From Terrimonas sp937888905 (GTDB taxonomy: Bacteria; Bacteroidota; Bacteroidia; Chitinophagales; Chitinophagaceae), in NCBI GenBank assembly GCA_937888905.1, contig CALATA010000004.1, positions 186,001 through 250,000 of the forward strand: 64,000 nt of DNA, given 5' to 3'. Shown one piece after another: positions 34,264 to 43,258 of this stretch; position 1 is the stretch's first letter; every line of letters begins with the position of its first letter. The position numbers and the translations under genes were made by a program. The notes under the pieces are model-generated. The model was not told where the DNA came from, searched no databases, and saw only the letters and a list, made by a program, of their open reading frames with translations.

Positions 34264-36690
34264 ATGCGTAACGTCCTTTTTCTAATAGCACTGTTCCTCA
34301 CAGGCATGGGAGAATTGTCTGCCCAGGATGAGCGAACAATCCGTATTCAGGTCCGGTTATCAGGACAAACGGCTATGGCTGACGTTACCGTTGCATTACT
34401 GAAAAAAGATTCTTCCCTTTTCCGCACCGCAATCACCCCCGCCGATGGCAAAGTTGCCTTCGTCGTACCGCACGGCCATGATTATCTCGTGCAGGTCAGC
34501 CGCATAGGTTTTATCACCCGCGTGCAGCCCGTTCCGTCACGGGAAGACGAGAATGAGCATGTTATCGTGCACCTCGATACCGCCGCTACACTGCTTGACG
34601 GCGTTACCGTGCGCGCACCCATACGCCCTTTCGTACAGGTGTTACCCGATAAAACAATCGTAAACGTGGAAGCCGGAGTGACCAACGCGGGCGCCTCCGC
34701 ACTCGAAGTGCTCGAACGCTCACCCGGCGTAACCATCGACCGCAACGGACAGATCAGCCTCAAAGGGCGACCGCAGGTACTTATATTGATCGATGGTAAA
34801 CAAACCCAATTGGCAGGCACCGATCTGCAAAACCTGCTGGCGGGTATGAATGCCTCGCAGATCGCAGAAATCGAACTGATGGATATGCCGCCTGCGCGCT
34901 ACGATGCTGCCGGCAATGCCGGCATCATCAATATCAAAACGAAAAAGAACCGGCAAAAAGGCTTCAATGGTTCATTCAACGCAGGTATTGCCCAGGGACG
35001 TTATCCCAAATACAACAAGAGCCTGCTGCTGAATTATTACCGGGGAAAAGTGAACACCTTCTTTAATTACAGTTTCAATACCGCAGAATATATCACGGAC
35101 CTCTACGCTTTACGTACCTATTACCGGCCCGACGGCTCCGTGTCTTCCTACCTGGAACAGCCTTATTTTACCAAAGGTTTTGGCAATACCCACACCATTC
35201 GAACCGGCATTGATTATACCATCAATACGCGCACATCAATGGGCCTGACACTGACGGGCACTGCCCTGAAACGCGACGCGCGCGGCCGCGCCACAGCTTT
35301 CTGGATGAATGATATGTTCCAGGCAGATTCAACTATCGTTACCGAAAGTCACAATACGCACAGGCTGAAGCAGGGAGGCGTGAGCGCTAATTTCCGTCAT
35401 GCTTTCAGCGCCAGCCGCGAACTGACCGCTGATGTGGAATGGGTGGGCTATTCGATCCGCGGGCGGCAGAATTTTGAAAACCGCAAGATCATGCCCGCCG
35501 GCAATATTGATGCTTCAACCGGCGACATCCCCTCATCGATCGGCATCTTCTCCGCCCGCACCGACTACAAGCAGACCACTCACCATTGGGTATGGGAGAC
35601 AGGCCTGAAAACTTCGCGCGTCAATACCGATAATGAGGCTTCTTACCTGATGCTGCAGGGCGGCAATTGGGTGCCCGATTTCGGAAAGAGCAATCACTTT
35701 CTATACCGGGAAAACATTCATGCCGCTTACTCAAGCCTTGCCTACAATAAGAACAAGTGGAATGTACAGGGAGGACTTCGTTATGAATACACCACTTACC
35801 GGGCAAAACAACTGGGCAACCAGGTAAATCCGGATTCAACATTTGATCGTACTTACCACAGTCTTTTCCCTACAGTGTTTGCTTCATACCAGGCCGATTC
35901 GCTGCATCAGTTCAGCATCAGCGGCGGCCGGCGTATAGACCGTCCGGTATTTCAAAAGCTCAATCCGTTTGTATTCATTATTAATAAGTACACCTATCAG
36001 CAGGGCAATCCATTTTTGCTGCCGCAATACACCTGGAACGTTGAATTATCGCACACGTATCGCGGCATGCTGACAACGGGTGTTAATTATAGTTTCTCCA
36101 ACGATTATTTTTCACAGATTTTCCTGACAGATCCTGCTACCGGCACTATTTCCTACACCGATGGCAACGTGGGACGCATGCAGAACCTCGGCGTTTCCGT
36201 TGGTTTGCAGCTATCGCCTGTGCGCTGGTGGAGTTTGTCGACGCAGGCCGATTATAATCACAAGCGCCTCGCCGGTTATGTCGGAGCCGATTACTATGCA
36301 CGGTCCATCAACCAACTCAGCATAAGCATGAATAACCAACTGCAGCTCGCAGACGGTTGGACGGGGGAGTTGAGCGGCTTTTACATTACCCGTAATCAGA
36401 ACGACCTGCAGGAAGTGTTGAACCCCACAGGGCAGCTATCAGCGGGCATTGCCCGGCAGTTATGGGGTAAAAGAGCGGTAGTGCGCCTGACCGCCCGTGA
36501 CATTTTCTATACCCAGATCATGGCGGGGCAGAGCTATTTCAGCCGCAGCGAAGAATACTTCAAACTCAAGCGTGATACACGCGTATTCACGCTTTCCTTC
36601 ACCTGGCGTTTCGGCCAGTCTGTGCAATCACAGCGCCAATCCTCCGGCGCGGCAAGCGACGAGATCAACCGTGTTGGTTCAGGTAATTAA
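34264..36690 (+). CDS. Outer-membrane beta-barrel receptor (TonB-dependent-like)
   Basis: An 808-residue outer-membrane protein. Signal peptide (MRNVLFLIALFLTGMGELSAQ) followed by a carboxypeptidase-regulatory-like beta domain (about 25-105, ending HLDTAATLLDGVTV). A plug-like domain comes next (SALEVLERSPGVTIDRNGQISLKGRPQVLILIDGK, then IAEIELMDMPPARYDAAGNAGIINIKTKK, about 140-225), then a large barrel. This is the OMP_b-brl_3 type common in Chitinophagaceae. No SusD partner follows, so the ligand is unknown and may not be a polysaccharide. The start at 34264 is preferred to the upstream frame start (34063), which lacks a signal peptide. Confidence 0.82.
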   Translation: MRNVLFLIALFLTGMGELSAQDERTIRIQVRLSGQTAMADVTVALLKKDSSLFRTAITPADGKVAFVVPHGHDYLVQVSRIGFITRVQPVPSREDENEHVIVHLDTAATLLDGVTVRAPIRPFVQVLPDKTIVNVEAGVTNAGASALEVLERSPGVTIDRNGQISLKGRPQVLILIDGKQTQLAGTDLQNLLAGMNASQIAEIELMDMPPARYDAAGNAGIINIKTKKNRQKGFNGSFNAGIAQGRYPKYNKSLLLNYYRGKVNTFFNYSFNTAEYITDLYALRTYYRPDGSVSSYLEQPYFTKGFGNTHTIRTGIDYTINTRTSMGLTLTGTALKRDARGRATAFWMNDMFQADSTIVTESHNTHRLKQGGVSANFRHAFSASRELTADVEWVGYSIRGRQNFENRKIMPAGNIDASTGDIPSSIGIFSARTDYKQTTHHWVWETGLKTSRVNTDNEASYLMLQGGNWVPDFGKSNHFLYRENIHAAYSSLAYNKNKWNVQGGLRYEYTTYRAKQLGNQVNPDSTFDRTYHSLFPTVFASYQADSLHQFSISGGRRIDRPVFQKLNPFVFIINKYTYQQGNPFLLPQYTWNVELSHTYRGMLTTGVNYSFSNDYFSQIFLTDPATGTISYTDGNVGRMQNLGVSVGLQLSPVRWWSLSTQADYNHKRLAGYVGADYYARSINQLSISMNNQLQLADGWTGELSGFYITRNQNDLQEVLNPTGQLSAGIARQLWGKRAVVRLTARDIFYTQIMAGQSYFSRSEEYFKLKRDTRVFTLSFTWRFGQSVQSQRQSSGAASDEINRVGSGN

Positions 36691-36994
36691 ACCCCTTTTT
36701 TTGTAGTGTAACGACTACATAATCTCCCGCAAAGCGACGACAACCGATTGTGGCAATCCTCTATTTTTTCCGGATCTTCCGCGGCGTTACTTTGTATTCA
36801 TAACTAAGGAAAACAAGCCACCATTTTTCGAACACCCTCGTTGTAAAACCAAGTTTGTCCCTGGCTAACCTATGAACCTGAAGCACAGACAAGCCACCAT
36901 CCACCGTTAGGCTTTTTGCAGCCAGACTGTCTTCCAAAACGCAGTCTGACAAAGCAAGAAGCTTTTTTTATTGGATCAATAAAATGTTCGTCGT
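36691..36994. other. Intergenic region with hairpins and short direct repeat
   Basis: About 300 bases without a clear gene. It holds TGTAGT-GTAACG-ACTACA (about 36712-36729) just after the receptor stop and a 12-base direct repeat ACAAGCCACCAT (36813-36824 and 36889-36900). A perfect 7-bp stem CAGACTG/CAGTCTG (36923-36948) is followed by AAAGC-AAGAA-GCTTT and a T run (36951-36968). The end looks like an intrinsic terminator for a short plus-strand RNA, but no good promoter was found. Confidence 0.4.
36761..36952 (-). pseudogene. Possible remnant of an AraC-type helix-turn-helix
   Basis: A minus-strand 63-codon frame ends LGFTTRVFEKWW...YKVTPRKIRKK, which resembles the C-terminal helix-turn-helix of AraC regulators (LGF...F...F....VTP..YRK at the chain end). 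The N-terminal part has no match that I recognise and there is no room for a full regulator. The helix spacing is irregular. This may be chance. Confidence 0.22.
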
Positions 36995-37384
36995 ATGGAA
37001 ACCCTTTTTCAGCTTGCAGACCAGCTGGCCGGCAGTTTCCGCCCGGCAGCCCAGCGGTCGCACAGTTTATTCATCAATGAAATTCCGGCCGATCTTGGTC
37101 TCGGGGCCAATCGTGAATGCCTGGCTCATGTGATTGGCGGTATGTTACAGACCGTCCTCAATCACAGTTCCCATGCCACCATCCGCATGAGCGCCCACCG
37201 CCAAAACGAAATGACAGTCTTTTGTATGAAAGGCGTTTCGTCGTTCGCTCTTTCCGGTCCGGAACTGGCGCAAACCAGCCAGTTGGCGTGCTGCCTTGGG
37301 GGCAATCTCTACCTTTCCGGCTCTCCGGGCAATAATCTGCATTTCTCCTTCTGTTACCCCAATGCCCGTAATTGCCAAGATTAA
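36995..37384 (+). CDS. Orphan histidine-kinase ATPase-like protein 1
   Basis: A 129-residue cytoplasmic protein. FINEIPADLGLGANRECLAHVIGGMLQTVLNHSSHATIRMSAHRQ and the end QLACCLGGNLYLSGSPGNNLHFSFCYP follow the order of a GHKL ATPase domain of Bacteroidota sensor kinases (N box near GMLQTVLNHS, C-terminal LGG and FSF strands). No phospho-acceptor histidine domain is present and the glycine-rich G1/G2 boxes are missing (FCMKGVSSFALSGPELAQ instead). It probably cannot bind ATP normally and may act as a partner or decoy for a kinase; that is inference. The 137-residue gene downstream is a paralogue. Confidence 0.6.
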   Translation: METLFQLADQLAGSFRPAAQRSHSLFINEIPADLGLGANRECLAHVIGGMLQTVLNHSSHATIRMSAHRQNEMTVFCMKGVSSFALSGPELAQTSQLACCLGGNLYLSGSPGNNLHFSFCYPNARNCQD

Positions 37385-37440
37385 ACTTCTTGTCGCCGAT
37401 CAAAAATCCGTGTATGTTGTAGATTATCTTCTACAAAACT

Positions 37441-37449
37441 GTCGTTCCC
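37441..37449 (+). promoter_or_regulatory. Single site similar to the LytTR-like repeat
   Basis: CTGTCGTTCCC with a preceding TACAAAA matches the second copy of the direct repeat at 43450 (TACAAAAAGCTGTCGTTCGC). It lies 89 bases before the second ATPase-like gene and just after a hairpin GTAGA...TCTAC. No partner repeat at 21 bases was found. Confidence 0.25.
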
Positions 37450-37538
37450 ATAGTTACAACATTCTCACACAGCCTTCTATTTCACAGGATAAAAAATGGC
37501 GTTTTTTTTGCGTATATATTCACGAAACGAAAAACACC

Positions 37539-37952
37539 ATGACCTATCCTGACTATGCGAAACCGGAAACAGTTAACCTGTACGACTATGCTAACCGCAT
37601 ACTCGATGAATGCTGGCCGGGCGAAAGCCCTGAGAGAGCATTACTCCGGAACGAAATCCCCCGCGATCTGTGGATCGAACAACATACCGACACGGTATGT
37701 CAGTGGATACAAACCCTGATTCAAAGTGTGGCCTCCGGGCCGCTGCCGGGGGTTACCCGTCTAAGTGGTTCCCGTCAGGGAGCTGATACCGTACTGCGTG
37801 TGGAGCATCCGGGTGATAATCCGCCCTGCACCCGGCATTTCGACTGGCTGCGCCTCAATACGATCGCAGAACGGACAGGCGCCAAACTATACCTGGCGTT
37901 TGAAGAGCCAGGGCTTAACGTAATCTCATTTCGCATTCCATCGGCTATCTGA
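37539..37952 (+). CDS. Orphan histidine-kinase ATPase-like protein 2
   Basis: A 137-residue paralogue of the gene at 36995. LLRNEIPRDLWIEQHTDTVCQWIQTLIQSVASG aligns with FINEIPADLGLGANRECLAHVIGGMLQTVLNHS, and the end RTGAKLYLAFEEPGLNVISFRIP with LGGNLYLSGSPGNNLHFSFCYP. It is even further from a working ATPase: the asparagine of the N box and the G boxes are not recognisable. The frame is open back to 37296, but that part overlaps the preceding gene; ATG 37539 gives a start that aligns with its paralogue. Probably co-expressed with neighbours in the signalling block. Confidence 0.55.
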   Translation: MTYPDYAKPETVNLYDYANRILDECWPGESPERALLRNEIPRDLWIEQHTDTVCQWIQTLIQSVASGPLPGVTRLSGSRQGADTVLRVEHPGDNPPCTRHFDWLRLNTIAERTGAKLYLAFEEPGLNVISFRIPSAI

Positions 37953-37992
37953 CCGGTACAACATCTTTTCGATAAATCAAAAATGTCCTTTT

Positions 37993-38430
37993 ATGCGTCA
38001 GCAGAATTATACCAACCATGTCCGTTACTATGCGCCACATCATTTTGTTTTCTATCCGTTGTCACTGTTCATGCTGTGTATTTCCATTTACGAATACTGG
38101 CATTCGGGTGGCGCCAAAACCATGTGGCTCATCGTTGCTGCGGGAACGGGCATGCTGATATTCCTGTCTCTCATGCTTCGCCAGCATTATGCGCTGATGC
38201 TGCAGGACAGACTCGTACGCATGGAACTGCGCTGGCGTTATCATGTGTTGACGGGCAAAAGACTGGAGACACTCGAAAATCAACTGCGATTCAAACAGTT
38301 AGCGGCTTTGCGTTTTGCTTCTGACACAGAATTGCCGGCACTGGCAGATCGCGCAGTGGCCGAAAAACTCTCACCCGATCAGATCAAAAAGTCCATCCGC
38401 GAATGGCAGCCCGACGATATGCGGGTTTAA
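37993..38430 (+). CDS. DUF6526 family membrane protein
   Basis: A 145-residue protein opening QNYTNHVRYYAPHHFVFYPL, the signature of DUF6526, with two membrane helices (about 18-34 and 44-62) and a cytoplasmic basic tail (RLVRMELRWRYHVLTGKRLE, then LSPDQIKKSIREWQPDDMRV). The family is widespread in Bacteroidota with unknown function. It lies 40 bases after the second ATPase-like gene and just ahead of the sensor kinase. Confidence 0.82.
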   Translation: MRQQNYTNHVRYYAPHHFVFYPLSLFMLCISIYEYWHSGGAKTMWLIVAAGTGMLIFLSLMLRQHYALMLQDRLVRMELRWRYHVLTGKRLETLENQLRFKQLAALRFASDTELPALADRAVAEKLSPDQIKKSIREWQPDDMRV

Positions 38431-38491
38431 TAAGGGTTATCTTGTGTTTTGTTGTAAATTTGGTCGCAACAATAGCAATCACTTAACCCTC

Positions 38492-40333
38492 TTGCCGACA
38501 ACCACTTTCAAAATATTTGCAGGCCTCAGCCTGCTCTTGCTTCCTTTTGCACTGACGGCCCAGGCGCGGCCTCGTCAGGCAGACAGTCTTCTCTATCTTC
38601 TTAAAAAGCAACCTGAAAACACCCGCCGCGTAGATCTGTTCAATGAACTGGCTGAAGCGTATGGACAATTCAGCATGGACACGGTAGGCGTGCTGGCGGA
38701 ACAGGCGCGTGAACTGGCCGTTAAACTGAAATACAAAAAAGGAGAAGCCGACGCATTGCTCAATTTCTCCAACTTCCGGCGCGTAAAAGGCGATTATACC
38801 GCTGCGCTCAAAGCCTGTCTCGAAGGCGTGTCTATCTACGAATCGCTCGGCAAAAGTTCCCGGCTCGGCGAAGCCTATCTTACCGTAGCGCAGATCTATA
38901 AAAACATATCCGGTCACAACAGAACGGAAGAATACATCCAGATCGGATTGAACTATTCGAAGATGGCTTATAACATGTATCAGTCTGTCGGAGATTCATC
39001 GGGACTGGTGCACAGCCTCAGTATGGCCGGTATTCTTTACCGCGACAATGCTATGCGCGGTAAAGAGCTTCGTCATTATTACGATTCGGCTTTTGCTGTA
39101 TTCAAAAGGGCAATCGTGCTCATCGAGAAATATGGTAAAGGAACTGATGGTACCGGAAAAGTGTACAACAACATCAGCCAGGTTTATACTGAATATTTCA
39201 AAGACTATAAAACAGCACTCAATTATGTAGAGAAAGCCATCGCTTTCAATATAGCCAATGACAACCTGCAGAGTTTGTCTTATAATTATGGCAATATGGC
39301 CAAGAACTACGAGCGCCTGGGCGATTTTAAACGTTCACTGGAATACGGCTATAAAACGGTTGGAGTGGCTATGCAGCTCGGCAAGCCCGAACGTTTGCAA
39401 AACGCCTACTCGCAAATGCACAGTACATACAAAGCGATGGGGCAGGCAGATTCTGCCTACCATTATTATATCCTCAAAGACAACCTCAACGATTCACTGA
39501 CGGATCTGGCGCGCACGGCACAGGTGATGGAATTGCAGACCCGTTTTGAAACACAGAAAAAAGAAGGCGACATCGTTCGCCTCAAATCGGAGCGACGGGA
39601 TCAGCAACGCCGGATGTTTTTCATGGCAATAGCCTTGCTGCTGTTGCTCTGTCTCGTGGCCGCGCTGGGATTTCTTTACCGCCGTGTGCGTATTCAACGG
39701 GGACAAATTGCCGCACAATCGGTACGCCTGGAAGTGATGATGAAGGAATTGCATCACCGCGTAAAAAATAATCTGCAAATTGTGAGCAGCCTGCTGAGTT
39801 TGCAGACGCATAAGCTCAAAGATGAAAGTGCTATCGGTGTATTGCGCGAAAGCCAGTTGCGCGTACAGGCCATGAGTCTGATCCATCAGCGCCTTTATAA
39901 AAAAGACGAACTCACGGCGATTAATATGAAAGAATACATATCGGATCTGGCTAATTCACTCATAGCAGCCTATGGATATTCGCCGGGAGAACTGGAACTG
40001 GATATTGAAGTGGAGAAAGAAATGATGGACATTGACCGTGCATTGCCACTCGGCCTGATCCTGAATGAAATGATCACCAACTCGCTCAAATATGCTTTTG
40101 CGGATACGCGTATTCCGCGGTTGAGCATCCATCTGCGGGAAGAAAATGGTGAAGTGATCACACGTGTGGAAGATAATGGCATCGGAATTGATCCGGCTAA
40201 ATGGAATAAGGCTTCCAGTTCTTTTGGTAAACAATTGATCACTGCACTGTGCAGGCAGTTGCGGGCGCGTCAGGATGTGCAGGGAGGCGAAGGCACAATT
40301 TTTACAATAACGATACCAGGCAAAGCTGCCTGA
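38492..40333 (+). CDS. TPR sensor histidine kinase (HisKA_2 type)
   Basis: A 613-residue membrane kinase. A signal/anchor (FKIFAGLSLLLLPFALTAQA) is followed by a periplasmic or extracellular array of tetratricopeptide repeats (about 30-350), one membrane helix (MFFMAIALLLLLCLVAALGFLY, about 373-394) and a HisKA_2 dimerisation/phospho-acceptor domain with His421 in KELHHRVKNNLQIVSSLL. The HATPase domain has N box LILNEMITNSLKYAF and G1 VEDNGIGID. The kinase is expected to phosphorylate the LytTR regulator encoded 14 bases downstream. I use TTG 38492 as start; the longer frame from 38315 overlaps the DUF6526 gene. TAAATTTG at 38453-38460 is a possible -7 box. Confidence 0.85.
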   Translation: MPTTTFKIFAGLSLLLLPFALTAQARPRQADSLLYLLKKQPENTRRVDLFNELAEAYGQFSMDTVGVLAEQARELAVKLKYKKGEADALLNFSNFRRVKGDYTAALKACLEGVSIYESLGKSSRLGEAYLTVAQIYKNISGHNRTEEYIQIGLNYSKMAYNMYQSVGDSSGLVHSLSMAGILYRDNAMRGKELRHYYDSAFAVFKRAIVLIEKYGKGTDGTGKVYNNISQVYTEYFKDYKTALNYVEKAIAFNIANDNLQSLSYNYGNMAKNYERLGDFKRSLEYGYKTVGVAMQLGKPERLQNAYSQMHSTYKAMGQADSAYHYYILKDNLNDSLTDLARTAQVMELQTRFETQKKEGDIVRLKSERRDQQRRMFFMAIALLLLLCLVAALGFLYRRVRIQRGQIAAQSVRLEVMMKELHHRVKNNLQIVSSLLSLQTHKLKDESAIGVLRESQLRVQAMSLIHQRLYKKDELTAINMKEYISDLANSLIAAYGYSPGELELDIEVEKEMMDIDRALPLGLILNEMITNSLKYAFADTRIPRLSIHLREENGEVITRVEDNGIGIDPAKWNKASSSFGKQLITALCRQLRARQDVQGGEGTIFTITIPGKAA

Positions 40334-40347
40334 GTTAAAATAAGCGG

Positions 40348-41133
40348 ATGAATACGGAAAATGTACGTGTACTGATCGTAGAAGATGAAGCCATTGTGGC
40401 AATGGACCTGGCAGCAGGCCTGGAAAGCGAAGGTTATGAAGTGGCCGGTATTGCCGACAATGCGGAAGACGCGTTGCAATTATTCCGCGAGGAAGAGGTA
40501 GACATTCTTTTAATGGACATCAGCATCCTTGGCGAACGCGACGGGATCAGTGTGGCGGGGGAGATGATGGAGCAGAGAGCGATACCGCTTATTTACCTGA
40601 CAGCATTAACGGATGCAGAAACCATCAGCCGCGCGAAACACACACGGCCTTCGGCATTTCTTACCAAGCCTTATACGCTGACGAATGTGCGCATTGCCAT
40701 GGAAATGGCGATGCACAACTTTGCCGCATTGCAGGAACTAGGCGGTAAGGTAATTCCATTGCAACCGGAGAAAAAGGAAACCGAATCTGTCGATACGGGC
40801 AAAGAGACCATCCTTCAATTGAAAGACTACATTTTCGTAAAACATAATTACGCATTTGTAAAAGTCAGGCTTTCCGATATCCGCTACATCGAAGCGGATA
40901 ACAACTATATACACCTCGTCATCCCCGGCAACAGGATGTTGTTGCGGTTATCGATGAATCAACTGCTCGAAAAGATCAACTATCCCCGGCTTGTGCGCAT
41001 TCATCGTTCGTTTGCGGTGAACATGGAGCATATCACTGCTTTCACGGATTATGAAGTGCGCCTCGATCAGCAGGAGCTACCGATCGGCAGAAGTTACAAG
41101 GAAGACTTCCTGCGCAATTTTAATTCCCGCTGA
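40348..41133 (+). CDS. LytTR response regulator
   Basis: A 261-residue response regulator. Receiver domain (1-125): acidic pair in LIVEDEAIV (E12, D13), phospho-acceptor Asp57 in ILLMDISILG, Thr in YLTALTDAE, Lys in FLTKPYT. LytTR DNA-binding domain (about 155-258): DYIFVKHNYAFVKVRLSDIRYIEADNNYIHLV, then RIHRSFAVNMEHI and LPIGRSYKEDFL. LytTR proteins bind pairs of about 9-bp direct repeats with 12-13 bp between them. A pair with this geometry lies at 43429-43458. It is the partner of the kinase upstream. Confidence 0.93.
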   Translation: MNTENVRVLIVEDEAIVAMDLAAGLESEGYEVAGIADNAEDALQLFREEEVDILLMDISILGERDGISVAGEMMEQRAIPLIYLTALTDAETISRAKHTRPSAFLTKPYTLTNVRIAMEMAMHNFAALQELGGKVIPLQPEKKETESVDTGKETILQLKDYIFVKHNYAFVKVRLSDIRYIEADNNYIHLVIPGNRMLLRLSMNQLLEKINYPRLVRIHRSFAVNMEHITAFTDYEVRLDQQELPIGRSYKEDFLRNFNSR

Positions 41134-41213
41134 CGCAGTTTTTTTTGATTCTAATTTATCGTCATTTATAATTGGCTGTCGCAGGGATTTTTCAAATGCA
41201 GCAGGTATTCTAA

Positions 41214-41244
41214 TTTGCGTTTAAAGCGTCTGCATTTATATTTG
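41214..41244 (+). promoter_or_regulatory. Promoter of the second T9SS cargo gene
   Basis: TTTG (41214-41217), 19-base spacer, TATATTTG (41237-41244): an exact Bacteroidota consensus, 37 bases before the ATG. Confidence 0.8.
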
Positions 41245-41281
41245 CATGATCTGCTTAACCCCTCTAAACTAAACTCTGTTC

Positions 41282-43258
41282 ATGAGAAAACTCTCCCTAT
41301 TAATGGCCGGGTGTATGCTTGCTTGCATAACCCTGAAGGCCCAGGTTATTTTTTACGAAGATTTTAATGGCATTAATGGCTCAACGGCGGGTGGCCCCGG
41401 CACCTACGCATTTCCAACCGGCTGGTTGTTGCGTAACGTTGACAACCGGACTCCTGCTGCGCAGACGGCGTATGTAAACCAGGCATGGAGTCGCCGCGAA
41501 GACTTTTCCTTCAACGTGGCGGATAGCTGTGCTTTTTCGACTTCGTGGTACAGCCCGGAGGGTGCAGCCAATGACTGGATGTGGACACCTCCGATTGCCA
41601 TTCCTGCAACCGGCAGTATCATGCTTTCCTGGCGGGGAGTTGCGTATGACGCAGCTTATCGCGATGGCTATGAAGTACGTATCATGACAGCGCCTACCGT
41701 TCCTACCGGAGGCACCGGATCCATCGGGAATCAAATCACTAATTCCACCGTACTGTTTTCCACCGCCGCCGAAAGCAGTTCCTGGACCACACATAACGTG
41801 AATATCACGAGTTATGCCGGACAGACCGTTTACATTGCTTTTCGCAATAATTCCAATGACAAGTTTCTGCTGCTGATCGATGATGTGAAAGTAGAGAGGT
41901 TGTTAAGTTTTGACGCCTCCGTTACTGCTGCTCCGTCTTCTCAGTACGCACAAATTCCTTTGAGCCAGGCCAGTAACCTTACACTTGGCGGACGTATCGA
42001 CAACCTGGGTTCACAGGGGCTGAACAATGTAAGACTTGGTGCGCGGATCTACAATGCAGGTAATACACTTGTAAATGAAGTGGCGTCTGCCAGTATATCC
42101 ACCCTGGCCGCCGGTGCCAATGCAAATTTTACGTTGCCTGCATGGACGCCATCGGCACCCGGAACCTATACGGTACGTTATTTCCCGATACAGAATGAAG
42201 CGGACCAGTTGACCACGAATGACACGCTGGTGCGCACCTTTGTCATTACAGACAGTGTGTATGCGCGAGACAGGGGAGCCGCCAATGGAAGCCTGGGTAT
42301 CGGCGCTGGCAACGGAGGATACCTTGGTCAGGTATTTACCTTCCAGCAATCATCTTATCTGAGCTCCGTTTCCATCGACTATACACGTGGGTACGCCGGA
42401 AGACGTTATGCCGCTGCTGTTTGGAACACGATAGGCGGAGTGCCCAATACCATGGTTGCTACTACCGATACCTTGTTGTACCCGGATGATAACGCCCTGG
42501 TGGCGACCCTGAATATTTATGGAGGTGCAAAATCTCTTCCGGCGGGCGACTATGTAATCACCGCCATTGAATTTGATTCAACAGTTGCCGTAACGTTGCG
42601 ATCGGAGATTTATACGCCCGGCACTACTTGGGTTAATTGGCCTACTTCGCCCACCGGTACCTGGGCAAATAATGAATCCTTTGGTGCCAACTTCGCCAAA
42701 CCCTATTCGATCCGCGCCAATGTTCGTCTTACTCAGTTCCCGCTGCCGGTAAGGCTGCTTTCATTCGAAGGCAGAAAAACAGCACGCGGTAACCAACTCG
42801 ACTGGGCGGTAACCGAACAATTAAACATTCAGCGATACACAGTCGAACGCAGCAGCAACGGAATCAACTTCTCCGCTATCGGCAGCGTTACCGCCAATGC
42901 ATTTGCGGATTACCGTTATGATTTCACAGACATAAGTCCGTTGGCCGGTATCAATTATTATCGCCTGGCTATCGTCGAGAATGGACAGACCACTTATAGC
43001 AACACGATCCGTCTCGATAGCCGCGGACAACAACGCGTAACAGTGGCACCCACACCGGCAAATGATAAAGTGATCCTGCAGAGCAGCGATCTTCAGCTAA
43101 TCGGTACGAACGCCCGTTTGATCAACCTGTCGGGGCAGCCGGTAAAAACTGTTCGTATTACGCAGATGCCATATACACTCGATATCCGCGATATCCCCGC
43201 AGGATATTATCTGCTTGTGCTGGAAGATAATACGTCATTGAAAGTGATCAGGCAGTGA
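41282..43258 (+). CDS. Secreted adhesin-like protein with T9SS sorting domain
   Basis: A 658-residue exported protein: signal peptide (LLMAGCMLACITLKAQ), then a choice-of-anchor J / cleaved-adhesin-type jelly roll (VIFYEDFNGINGSTAGGPGTYAFPTGW ... NDWMWTPPIAIPATGSIMLSWRGVAYDAAYRDGYEVRI, about 22-205). CARDB-like Ig domain(s) follow (about 215-325), then a second beta sandwich (about 330-480). The C-terminal 75 residues are a type A T9SS domain ending PAGYYLLVLEDNTSLKVIRQ. It is expected on the cell surface; the ligand is unknown. It has its own consensus promoter and a strong terminator. Confidence 0.85.
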   Translation: MRKLSLLMAGCMLACITLKAQVIFYEDFNGINGSTAGGPGTYAFPTGWLLRNVDNRTPAAQTAYVNQAWSRREDFSFNVADSCAFSTSWYSPEGAANDWMWTPPIAIPATGSIMLSWRGVAYDAAYRDGYEVRIMTAPTVPTGGTGSIGNQITNSTVLFSTAAESSSWTTHNVNITSYAGQTVYIAFRNNSNDKFLLLIDDVKVERLLSFDASVTAAPSSQYAQIPLSQASNLTLGGRIDNLGSQGLNNVRLGARIYNAGNTLVNEVASASISTLAAGANANFTLPAWTPSAPGTYTVRYFPIQNEADQLTTNDTLVRTFVITDSVYARDRGAANGSLGIGAGNGGYLGQVFTFQQSSYLSSVSIDYTRGYAGRRYAAAVWNTIGGVPNTMVATTDTLLYPDDNALVATLNIYGGAKSLPAGDYVITAIEFDSTVAVTLRSEIYTPGTTWVNWPTSPTGTWANNESFGANFAKPYSIRANVRLTQFPLPVRLLSFEGRKTARGNQLDWAVTEQLNIQRYTVERSSNGINFSAIGSVTANAFADYRYDFTDISPLAGINYYRLAIVENGQTTYSNTIRLDSRGQQRVTVAPTPANDKVILQSSDLQLIGTNARLINLSGQPVKTVRITQMPYTLDIRDIPAGYYLLVLEDNTSLKVIRQ

